DNA of 64,000 bases. It comes from Ruegeria sp. AD91A (GTDB taxonomy: Bacteria > Pseudomonadota > Alphaproteobacteria > Rhodobacterales > Rhodobacteraceae). Positions 25,447 to 33,544 of the stretch are shown here, in pieces. The position numbers and the translations under genes are program-made. Location: positions 558,001 to 622,000 of the forward strand of contig NZ_CP031946.1 of NCBI RefSeq assembly GCF_003443535.1, read 5' to 3'. How positions within the stretch are numbered: the stretch's first letter is position 1; every line of letters begins with the position of its first letter. The notes beneath the pieces were generated by a model, which saw only the letters and a program-made list of their open reading frames with translations, did no database searches and was not told where the DNA came from.

Positions 25447-26805
25447 TCAGACGTTGATCAGCAGATGTTCACGTTCCCAAGGAGAGATGACCTGCAGGAA
25501 CTCTTCGTACTCGGCCCGTTTGACGATGCCGTAAACGCGGGCGAATTCGGGGCCCAGAACCTCGTGCAGGGCAGTGGCCTCGTCAAACAGATCCAGCGCT
25601 TCTCCCATGACCTGTGGGATATCTCCTTCGCCTTCATAAGCGTCGCCATAGAACTGACGACGCGGGCGCTCTTGCTGAACCAATCCCAGATAACCGCAGG
25701 CCAGCGACAGCGCGATGCCCAGATACGGGTTGCAGTCCATCCCGGCGATGCGGTTCTCAACACGGCGCGCTTCCGGACCCGACAGGGGCACACGGATGCC
25801 GGTGGTACGGTTGTCCCGTGCCCATTCCAGATTGATCGGTGCCGCGTGATCTTTCACATAGCGCCGGTAAGAGTTAACGTAAGGTGCCATCACCGCCAGA
25901 CCGGCGGGCAGATGGTTTTGCAACCCGGCGATGAAGTGATAAAACGCGTCGGTCTCGCCACCCTGTGGGCCAGAAAAGATGTTCTGCCCGGTTTCCATGT
26001 CGATGATCGAGTGATGGATGTGCATGGCCGAACCCGGTTCTTCCTCGATCGGTTTCGCCATGAAAGTGGCGAAACAATTGTGCCGCAGCGCGGCCTCACG
26101 GATCAGACGTTTGAAATAAAAGACTTCGTCAGCCAGTTTTACCGGGTTGCCATGGCGCAGATTGATTTCCAACTGCCCGGCGCCGCCTTCTTGCGTGATG
26201 CCGTCGATCTCGAACCCCTGGTGTTCGGCGAAATCATAGATGTCGTCGATCACCGGGCCGAACTCGTCCACCGCCGTCATGGAATAGGCCTGCCGTGCGG
26301 CGGCGGGGCGACCTGAGCGCCCAATCATTGGCTTGATCCCTTGTGCCGGATCGACATTGGGAGCAACAAGAAAGAATTCCATCTCGGGCGCTACTACCGG
26401 TTTCCAGCCTTTGTCGTGGTAAAGCTGTACAACACGTTTCAGCACGTTGCGCGGGCTGTATGGAATCGGTTCACCATCCCGGTTGTAGGCGTCGTGGATC
26501 ACCTGCAGCGTCCAGTCGCCGGTCCAGGGTGCGGCGGTGGTTGTCGAGAAATCGGGTTTCAGGATCATGTCCTTTTCGATGAACCCGTCATCACCGGCAG
26601 CTTCGCCCCAGCCCCCTGTGATGGTCTGGTAGAAGATGCTGTCGGGCAGGTGGAAATAGGATTGCTTTGCGAATTTTGATGCAGGCACCGCCTTGCCGCG
26701 CGCAATACCCGGCAGGTCTGAAATGATGCATTCAACTTCGTCCAGTCTCTGTCCGTGGAAATACGCCTTGGCGGCTTCCGGCAGTTTATCAGTCCAATCA
26801 GCCAT
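25447..26805 (-). CDS. PuuA-like gamma-glutamyl-amine synthetase
   Basis: A 452-residue member of the glutamine synthetase superfamily, type PuuA. ATP-dependently joins glutamate to an amine. Active-site blocks appear in order: APEMEFFLVAPN (metal ligands), GAGQLEINLRHGN, HIHHSIIDMETGQNIF, NSYRRYV and NRTTGIRVPLSGPEARRVENRIAGMDCNPYL. Its ATG shares one base with the stop of the upstream amidotransferase gene (TGATG). With the second PuuA-like gene at 27544 and the PuuB-like oxidase it forms a gamma-glutamylation pathway. Ammonium assimilation is unlikely since the N-terminus lacks the GlnA-type start and length. Confidence 0.88.
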   Translation of the reverse strand: MADWTDKLPEAAKAYFHGQRLDEVECIISDLPGIARGKAVPASKFAKQSYFHLPDSIFYQTITGGWGEAAGDDGFIEKDMILKPDFSTTTAAPWTGDWTLQVIHDAYNRDGEPIPYSPRNVLKRVVQLYHDKGWKPVVAPEMEFFLVAPNVDPAQGIKPMIGRSGRPAAARQAYSMTAVDEFGPVIDDIYDFAEHQGFEIDGITQEGGAGQLEINLRHGNPVKLADEVFYFKRLIREAALRHNCFATFMAKPIEEEPGSAMHIHHSIIDMETGQNIFSGPQGGETDAFYHFIAGLQNHLPAGLAVMAPYVNSYRRYVKDHAAPINLEWARDNRTTGIRVPLSGPEARRVENRIAGMDCNPYLGIALSLACGYLGLVQQERPRRQFYGDAYEGEGDIPQVMGEALDLFDEATALHEVLGPEFARVYGIVKRAEYEEFLQVISPWEREHLLINV

Positions 26806-27485
26806 CAGGCTCTCTCTTTCTTTAGAAAATCGGCCATGTGGCGCGCGATTTTGGCGTTGTCGTCCAGCGCGGTTTCGCGATTTGCGGCTTCGCGCATCAG
26901 ATCCTCCGGGACGACGCCCTTGCCCCGTGTCCGCATCAGGCCTGCCACGAAACCGTTGGTGAATTCCGGGTGGGCCTGAACCGTCCAGATTGTGTCCCCA
27001 TAAGCCAGCATCGCGTTTTCGCAGAAGGCATTCCGGCCCAGAACCCGCGCCTCTTTTGGCAATTCAACAACCTGATCCTGATGCCAGGCATTCAGCCATA
27101 ATTTGTTGCCGTCATACTCGTATTCAGTACGACCTACAGCCCAACCTCCAGCGAACTTCTCGACCTTGCCACCCAGTGCCTGAGCAATGATCTGATGGCC
27201 AAAGCAAACGCCGATCAGCGATTTTCCGCTTTGTTGGATCTCGCGCACCAACGCTACCAGCGGCGCAATCCAGGGCAGGGCTTCGTAAACCCCGTGACGA
27301 GACCCGGTAATGACCCATCCATCCGCATCATCTGCACTATCGGGGAAGGTGCCGTCCACGACGGCAAAGGTCACGAACTCGAACCCATTGCCAGCCAACA
27401 GCGTGGGGAAAAGCTCGTCATAATCCCCGAATTCATCCTGCAGCACTTCGGGGGTGTGGCCGGTTTGTAGAATACCGATTTTCAT
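26805..27485 (-). CDS. Class I glutamine amidotransferase
   Basis: A 226-residue class I GATase domain with catalytic Cys94 in the loop GVCFGHQ and His172/Glu174 in VQAHPEF. A Thr/Arg stretch WVITGSRHGVYE forms the oxyanion region. In this setting it may hydrolyse a gamma-glutamyl amide, the job PuuD does in E. coli, though PuuD belongs to a different subfamily with a different loop (C26-class). A stand-alone GuaA-like amidotransferase domain is the closest description. Its start is only 10 bases from a perfect 14-bp palindrome (27495-27508) that likely controls it; PuuA-like and PuuB-like genes follow with short gaps. Confidence 0.82.
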   Translation of the reverse strand: MKIGILQTGHTPEVLQDEFGDYDELFPTLLAGNGFEFVTFAVVDGTFPDSADDADGWVITGSRHGVYEALPWIAPLVALVREIQQSGKSLIGVCFGHQIIAQALGGKVEKFAGGWAVGRTEYEYDGNKLWLNAWHQDQVVELPKEARVLGRNAFCENAMLAYGDTIWTVQAHPEFTNGFVAGLMRTRGKGVVPEDLMREAANRETALDDNAKIARHMADFLKKERA

Positions 27486-27494
27486 GTGTCACCA

Positions 27495-27508
27495 AATTTG
27501 ATCAAATT
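27495..27508. promoter_or_regulatory. Palindromic operator before amidotransferase gene
   Basis: AATTTGATCAAATT, a perfect 14-bp palindrome ending 10 bases before the amidotransferase start codon. The same word recurs before the second PuuA-like gene at 28923. It overlaps the region where a ribosome binding site or the transcript start should be, so a repressor could act there. The cognate protein is not in the window. Confidence 0.7.
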
Positions 27509-27543
27509 AATCCTAACCGAGACTGATTGAAGCGGCAAGGGGG

Positions 27544-28863
27544 TCAAACCGCCTCGAGATAGCTCAGCCAGTGATCCTCGGGTGGGATGCTCGCAAATCG
27601 GGTGATCTCTTGCCGCTTGGTCATGGTCAGATAGCGGATCAGGTCTGCGGGGAACAGACGCGGCACCAATGGATCAGAGGCGAACCTGTCAATCGCACTC
27701 GACCAATCCGGCATCAGCTGAGGCAGGTCTGCAATGTCATAGGCGTTCCCCGTGATCGGGGCAGGTGGGGTCAAACTGTCTTCGATGCCAACAAGTGCCG
27801 CGCCCAGAACCGCGGTTAGCATCAGATACGGGTTTATGTCCCCGCCGGCGACGCGGTGTTCGATGCGCCGTGCAGCCGGGGGGCCGCCCGGGATGCGAAT
27901 AGCTGCGGTTCGATTTTCATAGGCCCAGCAGGCCCCCGTGGGCGCATGTGCCCCTGGTATGAGCCGTGTGTAGGAATTCCCGTGGGGCGCAAATATCAGC
28001 GTACTGCCCGGCATGGCCGCGACACAGCCAGCGACGGCAGACCGCAAAATCTCAGTGCCTTCCGGCCCGTTGTTGTCGAACACATTGTGCCCGTTCTGGT
28101 CCACTACCGAGAAATGCACATGCATTCCGTTGCCGGCGTCATCAGTATAAGGCTTGGACATGAAGGTTGCCGCAAATCCGTGCTTGCGCGCCAATCCACG
28201 CGTCAATGCCTTGAAAAGCCACGTATCATCGGCACAGCGCATGGCGTCCTGATGGTTCAGGTTGATCTCGAACTGGCCGATGCCGCTTTCCGAGATGGCC
28301 GTCTGCGCGGGGATGCCCATTTCGGCGCAGCCGTCGTACAGTTCGGTGAAGAACGCTTCGAACGCGTCCATTTCAGCAACCGACAGAACTGCCTCATCGG
28401 TAAGGCGCCGCCCGGTGATCGGATTCACTGGCGGTTGCGGTTGCGCGCCAGACGCATCAACCAGTGTGAACTCCAACTCCGTCGCGGCAACAACGGACCA
28501 GCCGCGTTGTGCATAGCGGTCGAGTATGGCGGACAGAGCATGCCGCGGGTCGCCCGGGAACGGTACGCCGTCATCATCATACAGGCTCATTGGCACCAGC
28601 GCCGTTTCCGTATCCAGCCAGGGCACGGGGACCGGGCCGCGTTCGGTCGGGCGCAGCACTCCATCTGCGTCGCCGGTTTCAAAGACCAGCGGGCTACCGT
28701 CGATGTCTGCGCCCCACAGATCAACGTTCAGTGCCGAGAATGGCATTCGTACAGCCCCCTTTTCCAGTTTGTCCGCATAGACGGGGGGCACGCGTTTGCC
28801 GCGCATCTGACCGTTCAGATCACATGCGGCAACGCGGAAATTGTGCAGGGCGCTCAGGTCCAT
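27544..28863 (-). CDS. Second PuuA-like gamma-glutamyl-amine synthetase
   Basis: A 439-residue glutamine synthetase-superfamily protein, only moderately like the copy at 25447. It keeps ATELEFTLVDASG (metal site), GIGQFEINLNHQDAM, GMHVHFSVVDQNGHNVF, NSYTRLIPG and NRTAAIRIPGGPPAARRIEHRVAGGDINPYL. The Gly/Pro change (IPGGPPAARRIEH against VPLSGPEARRVEN) suggests a different amine substrate. Its promoter region contains the 16-bp form of the shared palindrome (28923-28938). The gene ends 58 bases before the amidotransferase start. A two-ligase cluster is usual where an organism uses several amines as nitrogen sources. Confidence 0.87.
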   Translation of the reverse strand: MDLSALHNFRVAACDLNGQMRGKRVPPVYADKLEKGAVRMPFSALNVDLWGADIDGSPLVFETGDADGVLRPTERGPVPVPWLDTETALVPMSLYDDDGVPFPGDPRHALSAILDRYAQRGWSVVAATELEFTLVDASGAQPQPPVNPITGRRLTDEAVLSVAEMDAFEAFFTELYDGCAEMGIPAQTAISESGIGQFEINLNHQDAMRCADDTWLFKALTRGLARKHGFAATFMSKPYTDDAGNGMHVHFSVVDQNGHNVFDNNGPEGTEILRSAVAGCVAAMPGSTLIFAPHGNSYTRLIPGAHAPTGACWAYENRTAAIRIPGGPPAARRIEHRVAGGDINPYLMLTAVLGAALVGIEDSLTPPAPITGNAYDIADLPQLMPDWSSAIDRFASDPLVPRLFPADLIRYLTMTKRQEITRFASIPPEDHWLSYLEAV

Positions 28864-28922
28864 TGGGGGCTCCGTCGGTGAAACTCCCCAGTGATTTACT
28901 TCAATGGATCTGCTTTGTCATC

Positions 28923-28938
28923 AAATTTGATCAAATTT
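28923..28938. promoter_or_regulatory. Palindromic operator before second PuuA-like gene
   Basis: AAATTTGATCAAATTT, a perfect 16-bp palindrome 60 bases upstream of the PuuA-like start. It contains the 14-bp word also found at 27495-27508. The pair points to a dimeric repressor or activator acting on both transcription units of the cluster. Confidence 0.75.
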
Positions 28939-28958
28939 TGGCTTTGGTGTTCATGGAA

Positions 28959-28990
28959 CTCCCCGCGCCGGTTTTGACCGGCGCGGGGAG
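28959..28990 (-). terminator. Strong hairpin after molybdenum hydroxylase operon
   Basis: A 14-bp perfect GC-rich stem (CTCCCCGCGCCGGT with ACCGGCGCGGGGAG, 4-base loop TTTG) seven bases beyond the stop of the large-subunit gene. No U-tract follows on the minus strand, so it is an intrinsic-like or transcript-stabilising stem. It separates this operon from the polyamine-type cluster. Confidence 0.7.
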
Positions 28991-28996
28991 GTGCTT

Positions 28997-31183
28997 TTAG
29001 GCGAAGCTTACGCCATGCGCTTCCATGGGCAATTGCGCCACATGCACACCTGACAGCGCATTGATCGCATTGGCCAATGCAGGCGCTGACGGTGGCGTGC
29101 CGGGTTCTCCTACGCCGGTTGGCGCTTCGGCTGATGGCACGATATGTACGTCAATTGCGGCAATATCCCCAATACGCAGCGGTTCGTAATCCGGGAAGTT
29201 GTATTGATCCACAGCACCGCTGGTCAGAGTGATCTGGTCACGCATCACGTGGCCAATGCCATAGCCGATGCCGCCTTCCATCTGGGCGCGCACAACATCC
29301 GGGTTCACGGCAATGCCGCAATCCACGGCACAGGTGACCTTTTCAATCTTGATGCCACTTTCCGTATCGCCCGAGACTTCGACCACTTCAGCCGCGTAAG
29401 ACCCAAAGGACTTGTGAACAGCGATCCCCTGTGACCGACCTTCTGGCGCATTGCCCCAGTTTGCCTTTTCGGCCGCCAGTTTTAAAACAGCTGCCTTTCG
29501 CTGCTGGTCCGGGTTGTCGTCGCCGGACAGATGGGCCAGGCGGAACTCGACCGGATCGCGCCTTGCCGCTTGGGCCACGAGATCCATCATGGTTTCCATC
29601 GTATAGGCCGTGTGAGTGTGTCCGACAGAGCGCCACCATAGTACCGAGGTTGCCTTGGGCGTATCTGTTAAACCCAGCGCCATTCCCGGAATCTGGTAGG
29701 GGCTGTCTGCGATACCTTCGATAGAGCTGTGGTCGACCCCGTCATGCACCGCGAAGGCCTCGAAGGCCGTGCCTTTCATGATTGATTGGCCAGCTACCTG
29801 ATGCTGCCATCCGACGATTTTGCCATCGGCATCCAGGCCAACCCGGACCTTGTGGCCAAAGGCGGGGCGGTAATACCCGCTGCGGATATCGTCTTCGCGC
29901 GTCCAGACCAGTTTCACCGGGCGCGAGCGGTCAGTGACGACAAAAGCCAGAGCTGCCTCGACCTGATAATCCGCATCCGGAGTTGCGCGGCGACCAAAGG
30001 AGCCACCCGCCAGCATGGTCTTGATGTGGATCTTCTCAGCGGGCAGGCCAAAGATCTGCTGGTAGGCCATATGTGGCCCTGTCGGCATTTGCGCCCCGTC
30101 ATGCAGAACGATGTCACCATCGGCTGTTTGCTCGATCGTGCAGTTCAGTGGCTCCATTGGAGCATGGGCCAGCAGTGGGAAGTAGAACGTTTTTTCAACG
30201 ACCTTGTCCGCACCGTCGATGGCGGCTGCCACAGCTTCAAAATCTGCCTTGTTCACGTTATACGTGGGCTCAGCCTCCAGCGCGGCCATGATCTCGGCCT
30301 TGATCTGGTCCGAGTCACGGGTTTCTGCGCCCGAAATGTCCCACTCGACCTCAAGCGCATCGCGTGCTTGGATCGCAGCCCAGGTGTTCTCGGCATAAAC
30401 CGCGACACCGGCCTGATTGGGCAGGACGGCTGCATTGATATACCCTTTGACCTCTTTCGATGCGCTGTCATCAAAACCCAGGGCGATGCCGCCCTTCGCT
30501 TCCGGGCGTTTGATCATGGCGACCATCTGGTTGGGCAGGTGAACGTCCATCGCGTACATCGCCTGCCCGTTGCCCTTGATTGCCGAATCCTTGCGGCGCA
30601 CCGTTTCATTTCCGATCAGGCGGAACTCGGACGGGTCTTTCAGGCGCGGCTCTGCCGGAGCGTCCAGTTGCGACGCAGCAGACACGAACTCAGCGATCGG
30701 AGCCGACTTGTCGCCCGCCTTGACGATGCCGTCTTCGATGGTGATGGCGGATGCATCCACGCCCCAGCTCTGCGCAGCGGCGTTGATCAGCATTTCGCGC
30801 GCAGCAGCACCGGCCTGACGATATTGCAGCCACGAATTCGCCATCGCGGTCGAACCGCCGGTGCCCTGGAATTGACCAAACAGCAGGTTGTTGTAGACGT
30901 TCGGATCCGAGGGGGCGAACTCGTATTCGATCTGGTCCATGGTCAGGCCGATTTCTTCGGCAATCAGCGTCGGCAGGCCGGTCGCTGGGCCCTGACCTTT
31001 TTCAAAGTGCTTGACGATGGCGGTCACGGTGCCATCCGCATCGATTTTCACGAACGGGTTGAGCTGGGCGGTCTCGGACGAGGCCGCGGCCAGTGCTCCG
31101 TCTGGACGGGTGCCGACCAGCAGGAGGGCACCGGCAGCGGCGGCACTTTTCAGAAACCCACGGCGAGAGGTGTTGATGGTCAT
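28997..31183 (-). CDS. Molybdopterin-binding subunit of an IorB-like hydroxylase
   Basis: A 728-residue large subunit of the xanthine oxidase superfamily, in the isoquinoline 1-oxidoreductase beta-type group. A twin-arginine signal (NTSRRGFLKSAAAAGALLLVG) indicates folded export, and there is no FAD subunit. Cofactor-binding blocks LAGGSFGRR, LVWTREDDIRSGYYRPAFGH and TGVGEPGTPPSAPALANAINAL fit the family. It hydroxylates an aldehyde or N-heterocycle and passes electrons through the iron-sulfur partner to a cytochrome. The partner gene ends at 31187, three bases before this start. The substrate is unknown. Confidence 0.88.
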   Translation of the reverse strand: MTINTSRRGFLKSAAAAGALLLVGTRPDGALAAASSETAQLNPFVKIDADGTVTAIVKHFEKGQGPATGLPTLIAEEIGLTMDQIEYEFAPSDPNVYNNLLFGQFQGTGGSTAMANSWLQYRQAGAAAREMLINAAAQSWGVDASAITIEDGIVKAGDKSAPIAEFVSAASQLDAPAEPRLKDPSEFRLIGNETVRRKDSAIKGNGQAMYAMDVHLPNQMVAMIKRPEAKGGIALGFDDSASKEVKGYINAAVLPNQAGVAVYAENTWAAIQARDALEVEWDISGAETRDSDQIKAEIMAALEAEPTYNVNKADFEAVAAAIDGADKVVEKTFYFPLLAHAPMEPLNCTIEQTADGDIVLHDGAQMPTGPHMAYQQIFGLPAEKIHIKTMLAGGSFGRRATPDADYQVEAALAFVVTDRSRPVKLVWTREDDIRSGYYRPAFGHKVRVGLDADGKIVGWQHQVAGQSIMKGTAFEAFAVHDGVDHSSIEGIADSPYQIPGMALGLTDTPKATSVLWWRSVGHTHTAYTMETMMDLVAQAARRDPVEFRLAHLSGDDNPDQQRKAAVLKLAAEKANWGNAPEGRSQGIAVHKSFGSYAAEVVEVSGDTESGIKIEKVTCAVDCGIAVNPDVVRAQMEGGIGYGIGHVMRDQITLTSGAVDQYNFPDYEPLRIGDIAAIDVHIVPSAEAPTGVGEPGTPPSAPALANAINALSGVHVAQLPMEAHGVSFA

Positions 31184-31186
31184 GGA

Positions 31187-31651
31187 TCAGGCCTCCAGAA
31201 TTTCGGACGCGCGCTGGATACCGGCGCGGATGCGTTGATAGGTGGCGCAGCGGCAGGCATTGCCGGACATGTACTCGTCAATCTCCTGAGCCGACGGTTT
31301 CGGGTTCTCGGACAACAGCCCGACAGCCGACATCACCTGACCCGACTGGCAGTAGCCGCACTGGACGACATCCAGCTCGACCCAGGCCTGTTGTATGGCA
31401 GCACCGATCTTGTCGTCACCGACAGCTTCGATGGTCGTGACTTCGGCACCTTCGACGTCTTCAATGAAAGTCTGGCACGAACGGACGGGTTCACCGTTCA
31501 GATGCACCGTGCAGGCCCCGCAAGACGCAACGCCGCAGCCGAATTTTGTGCCGGTCAGTTTCAATTCGTCTCGGATCACCCAGAGAAGAGGCGTTCCGGG
31601 TTCGGCATCAACCTCGTGGGTTTTGCCGTTCAGGTTCAATGTAAGAGCCAT
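31187..31651 (-). CDS. 2Fe-2S subunit of an IorA-like hydroxylase
   Basis: A 154-residue (2Fe-2S)-binding subunit. The N-terminal plant-ferredoxin-type cluster ligands lie in FGCGVASCGACTVHLNG with a fourth Cys in RSCQTF; the C-terminal four-helix cluster is in VVQCGYCQSGQ and NACRCATYQRI. Two clusters per subunit are normal. The start at 31651 is preceded by GGAGA; the first 12 residues of the longer frame are rejected. It is first in the two-gene operon and divergent from the TetR gene; two TetR-like operators lie in the 141-base gap. Confidence 0.92.
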   Translation of the reverse strand: MALTLNLNGKTHEVDAEPGTPLLWVIRDELKLTGTKFGCGVASCGACTVHLNGEPVRSCQTFIEDVEGAEVTTIEAVGDDKIGAAIQQAWVELDVVQCGYCQSGQVMSAVGLLSENPKPSAQEIDEYMSGNACRCATYQRIRAGIQRASEILEA

Positions 31652-31690
31652 GATGAGGGGGTCTCCTGTTGGTGCTGGTTTCCGCACTTG

Positions 31691-31708
31691 GTAAACTCGC
31701 GGGTTTAC
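31691..31708. promoter_or_regulatory. TetR-type operator 1
   Basis: GTAAAC-TCGCGG-GTTTAC, a perfect inverted repeat of 6-base arms with a 6-base spacer, in the gap between the hydroxylase operon and the divergent TetR gene. The sister site follows 41 bases away. Confidence 0.8.
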
Positions 31709-31731
31709 TCATGGCATATTGTTTTGCCTCT

Positions 31732-31749
31732 GTAAACTCCTGCGTTTAC
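31732..31749. promoter_or_regulatory. TetR-type operator 2
   Basis: GTAAAC-TCCTGC-GTTTAC, same arms and spacing as operator 1. The centre-to-centre distance of 41 bases (about four helical turns) is consistent with two dimers on one DNA face. It lies 44 bases before the TetR gene start. Confidence 0.8.
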
Positions 31750-31792
31750 CTAGTGTTTGACCAAGGCGCGTCAACAGGTCTATAGCTCTGAC

Positions 31793-32395
31793 ATGAACGA
31801 ATGCAGCGCACAGAATGCGTCCAAGCGCACACAGATCATCGAAGCTGCCGTGGCCGAGTTCCAGGAAAAGGGATTTGCCGCGGCCAGTATGGACCGCATT
31901 TCAGCAAGGGCCGAAGTGTCCAAGCGTACGTTGTACAAGTACTTTGAAAGTAAAGAGAACCTGTTCCGCTCCATCGTGGTCGAATTGTCCAGTCGCTTTG
32001 CTGAAGTGCTGGAAATCCGGTATGAAAAAGGTCGTGACATTCGTACGCAACTGACCGAACTGGCCTGGGCCGAGGGACGTATTCTGATGCGGCCCGATGT
32101 TATCGCGATGGCCCGGATGGTGATCAGCGAAACTTTGCGCAACCCGACGCTTGCGGCGGAAGCTCAGGGCAAGCTGGACAAGACGGCGACATTCATTGCC
32201 ATGCTCAAGGATGCGGCAGAGGATGGGCAGCTTCGGATCGATGACCCGGAACGGGCCGGGCGCGAATTCATTGGCCTGATCAAGGCACGCGCCTTCTGGC
32301 CGCTGCTGTTTACGGGCGGGGCGCTCAGCGAACCCGAGATGACGGAAACGATCGAAAGCAGTGTCCAGATGGTGATGAGTCGATATGGTGTCTGA
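31793..32395 (+). CDS. TetR-family regulator of the hydroxylase
   Basis: A 200-residue TetR-type repressor. The N-terminal domain has the standard helix-turn-helix, FAAASMDRISARAEVSKRTLYKYFESKENLF, and a ligand-binding C-terminal half. Start at 31793 (MNECSAQNASK) is preferred over the in-frame start at 31757. It is divergent from the IorA/IorB-like operon with two GTAAAC-N6-GTTTAC operators between, so it most likely represses that operon and itself and is released by the hydroxylase's substrate or a related compound. Confidence 0.88.
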   Translation: MNECSAQNASKRTQIIEAAVAEFQEKGFAAASMDRISARAEVSKRTLYKYFESKENLFRSIVVELSSRFAEVLEIRYEKGRDIRTQLTELAWAEGRILMRPDVIAMARMVISETLRNPTLAAEAQGKLDKTATFIAMLKDAAEDGQLRIDDPERAGREFIGLIKARAFWPLLFTGGALSEPEMTETIESSVQMVMSRYGV

Positions 32396-32533
32396 TCGGA
32401 AACGGCTGAATCCTCAGGGTCGCCGTCGGGACGCCGCCAGAGGAATGTGTTAGGGCTTTTTGACTTGATTCGGATGGGCAAGACCACTGACGGGCAATCG
32501 GATTTCGGAGCATAGCAGGATGGAGGCGTTGCT

Positions 32534-33529
32534 GTGACAGGCAAGGCAACACAGGCAGCGCGTGTGAGCGTGGCGCCGATGATGGATTGGACAGATCGCC
32601 ACTGTCGCTATTTTCATCGGCTGCTCAGCGCGGAAACGTTGCTGTATACCGAGATGGTGACGGCACCGGCGCTCGTGCGTGGCGGGGCGGTGCATCTGTT
32701 GGACCATTCTCCTGAAGAACACCCGGTTGCTTTGCAACTCGGCGGCTCTGACCCGGAAGAATTGGCGCAGGCCGCGCGTTTGGGGGCTGAGGCCGGGTAT
32801 GATGAGATCAATCTGAACTGCGGCTGTCCGTCGGATCGGGTGCAATCCGGCACTTTCGGCGCTGTCTTGATGAAAAACCCAGGCCGCGTTGCCGACTGTG
32901 TGGCTGCCATGCGCGAAGCGGTGAACGTGGATGTCACTGTTAAATGCCGCATCGGCGTGGATGACCAGGAGCCGGAAGAGGTATTGCCCGCGTTTCTTGA
33001 GCACATCAGCGCGGCAGGTTGCCAAAGGGTAACAATCCATGCCCGCAAGGCGTGGTTGCAAGGGCTGAGCCCCAAGGAAAACCGGGATATCCCGCCCTTG
33101 GACTATGATCTTGTGCATCGGATGAAGGATGAGTTTTCGGATCTTCACATATCGATCAATGGCGGCATCAACACGCTGGACGAGGCAGCCGCACATCTGG
33201 AAGCCGGTCTGGATGGGGTGATGATCGGCCGAGCCGCGTACCATCAGCCGGGCGATGTCCTGTCGGATGCTGACCGACGCATCTTTGGTGCCGGAACAAC
33301 GCGTGATCCGTTCGCGATCGTTCAACACATGGTGCCTTATGTGGAACGACATCTTGCGGGCGGCGGGCGTTTGCACCAGATCACGCGTCATATGTTGGGC
33401 CTTTTCGCAGGTCGTCCCGGAGCCCGCGCATGGCGGCGTGCCTTGTCGGAAGGGGCTGTGCAGGATGGGGCCGGACCCGAGGTGATGCTGCGGGCACTGG
33501 ATCATGTGGCGCCCATGGCAGAAGTTTAA
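32534..33529 (+). CDS. dusA: tRNA-dihydrouridine synthase DusA
   Basis: Reduces uridines at D-loop positions 20/20a of tRNA with FMN and NADPH. The GTG start at 32534 follows a TGGAGG site and gives 331 residues. The TIM-barrel has VSVAPMMDWTDRHCR at the start, the catalytic Cys98 in NLNCGCPSDRVQSGTFG and the FMN/tRNA region SINGGINTLDEAAAHLEAGLDGVMIGRAAYHQP. These features place it in the DusA subgroup rather than DusB or DusC. It is followed by the sulfite exporter gene with a 15-base gap. Confidence 0.95.
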   Translation: MTGKATQAARVSVAPMMDWTDRHCRYFHRLLSAETLLYTEMVTAPALVRGGAVHLLDHSPEEHPVALQLGGSDPEELAQAARLGAEAGYDEINLNCGCPSDRVQSGTFGAVLMKNPGRVADCVAAMREAVNVDVTVKCRIGVDDQEPEEVLPAFLEHISAAGCQRVTIHARKAWLQGLSPKENRDIPPLDYDLVHRMKDEFSDLHISINGGINTLDEAAAHLEAGLDGVMIGRAAYHQPGDVLSDADRRIFGAGTTRDPFAIVQHMVPYVERHLAGGGRLHQITRHMLGLFAGRPGARAWRRALSEGAVQDGAGPEVMLRALDHVAPMAEV

Positions 33530-33544
33530 ACGGCAGGGGGAACG

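Noticed and set aside
29786..31735. A 649-codon open frame opposite the hydroxylase genes
   Set aside because: It spans two real genes and their gap on the opposite strand and shows no family features.
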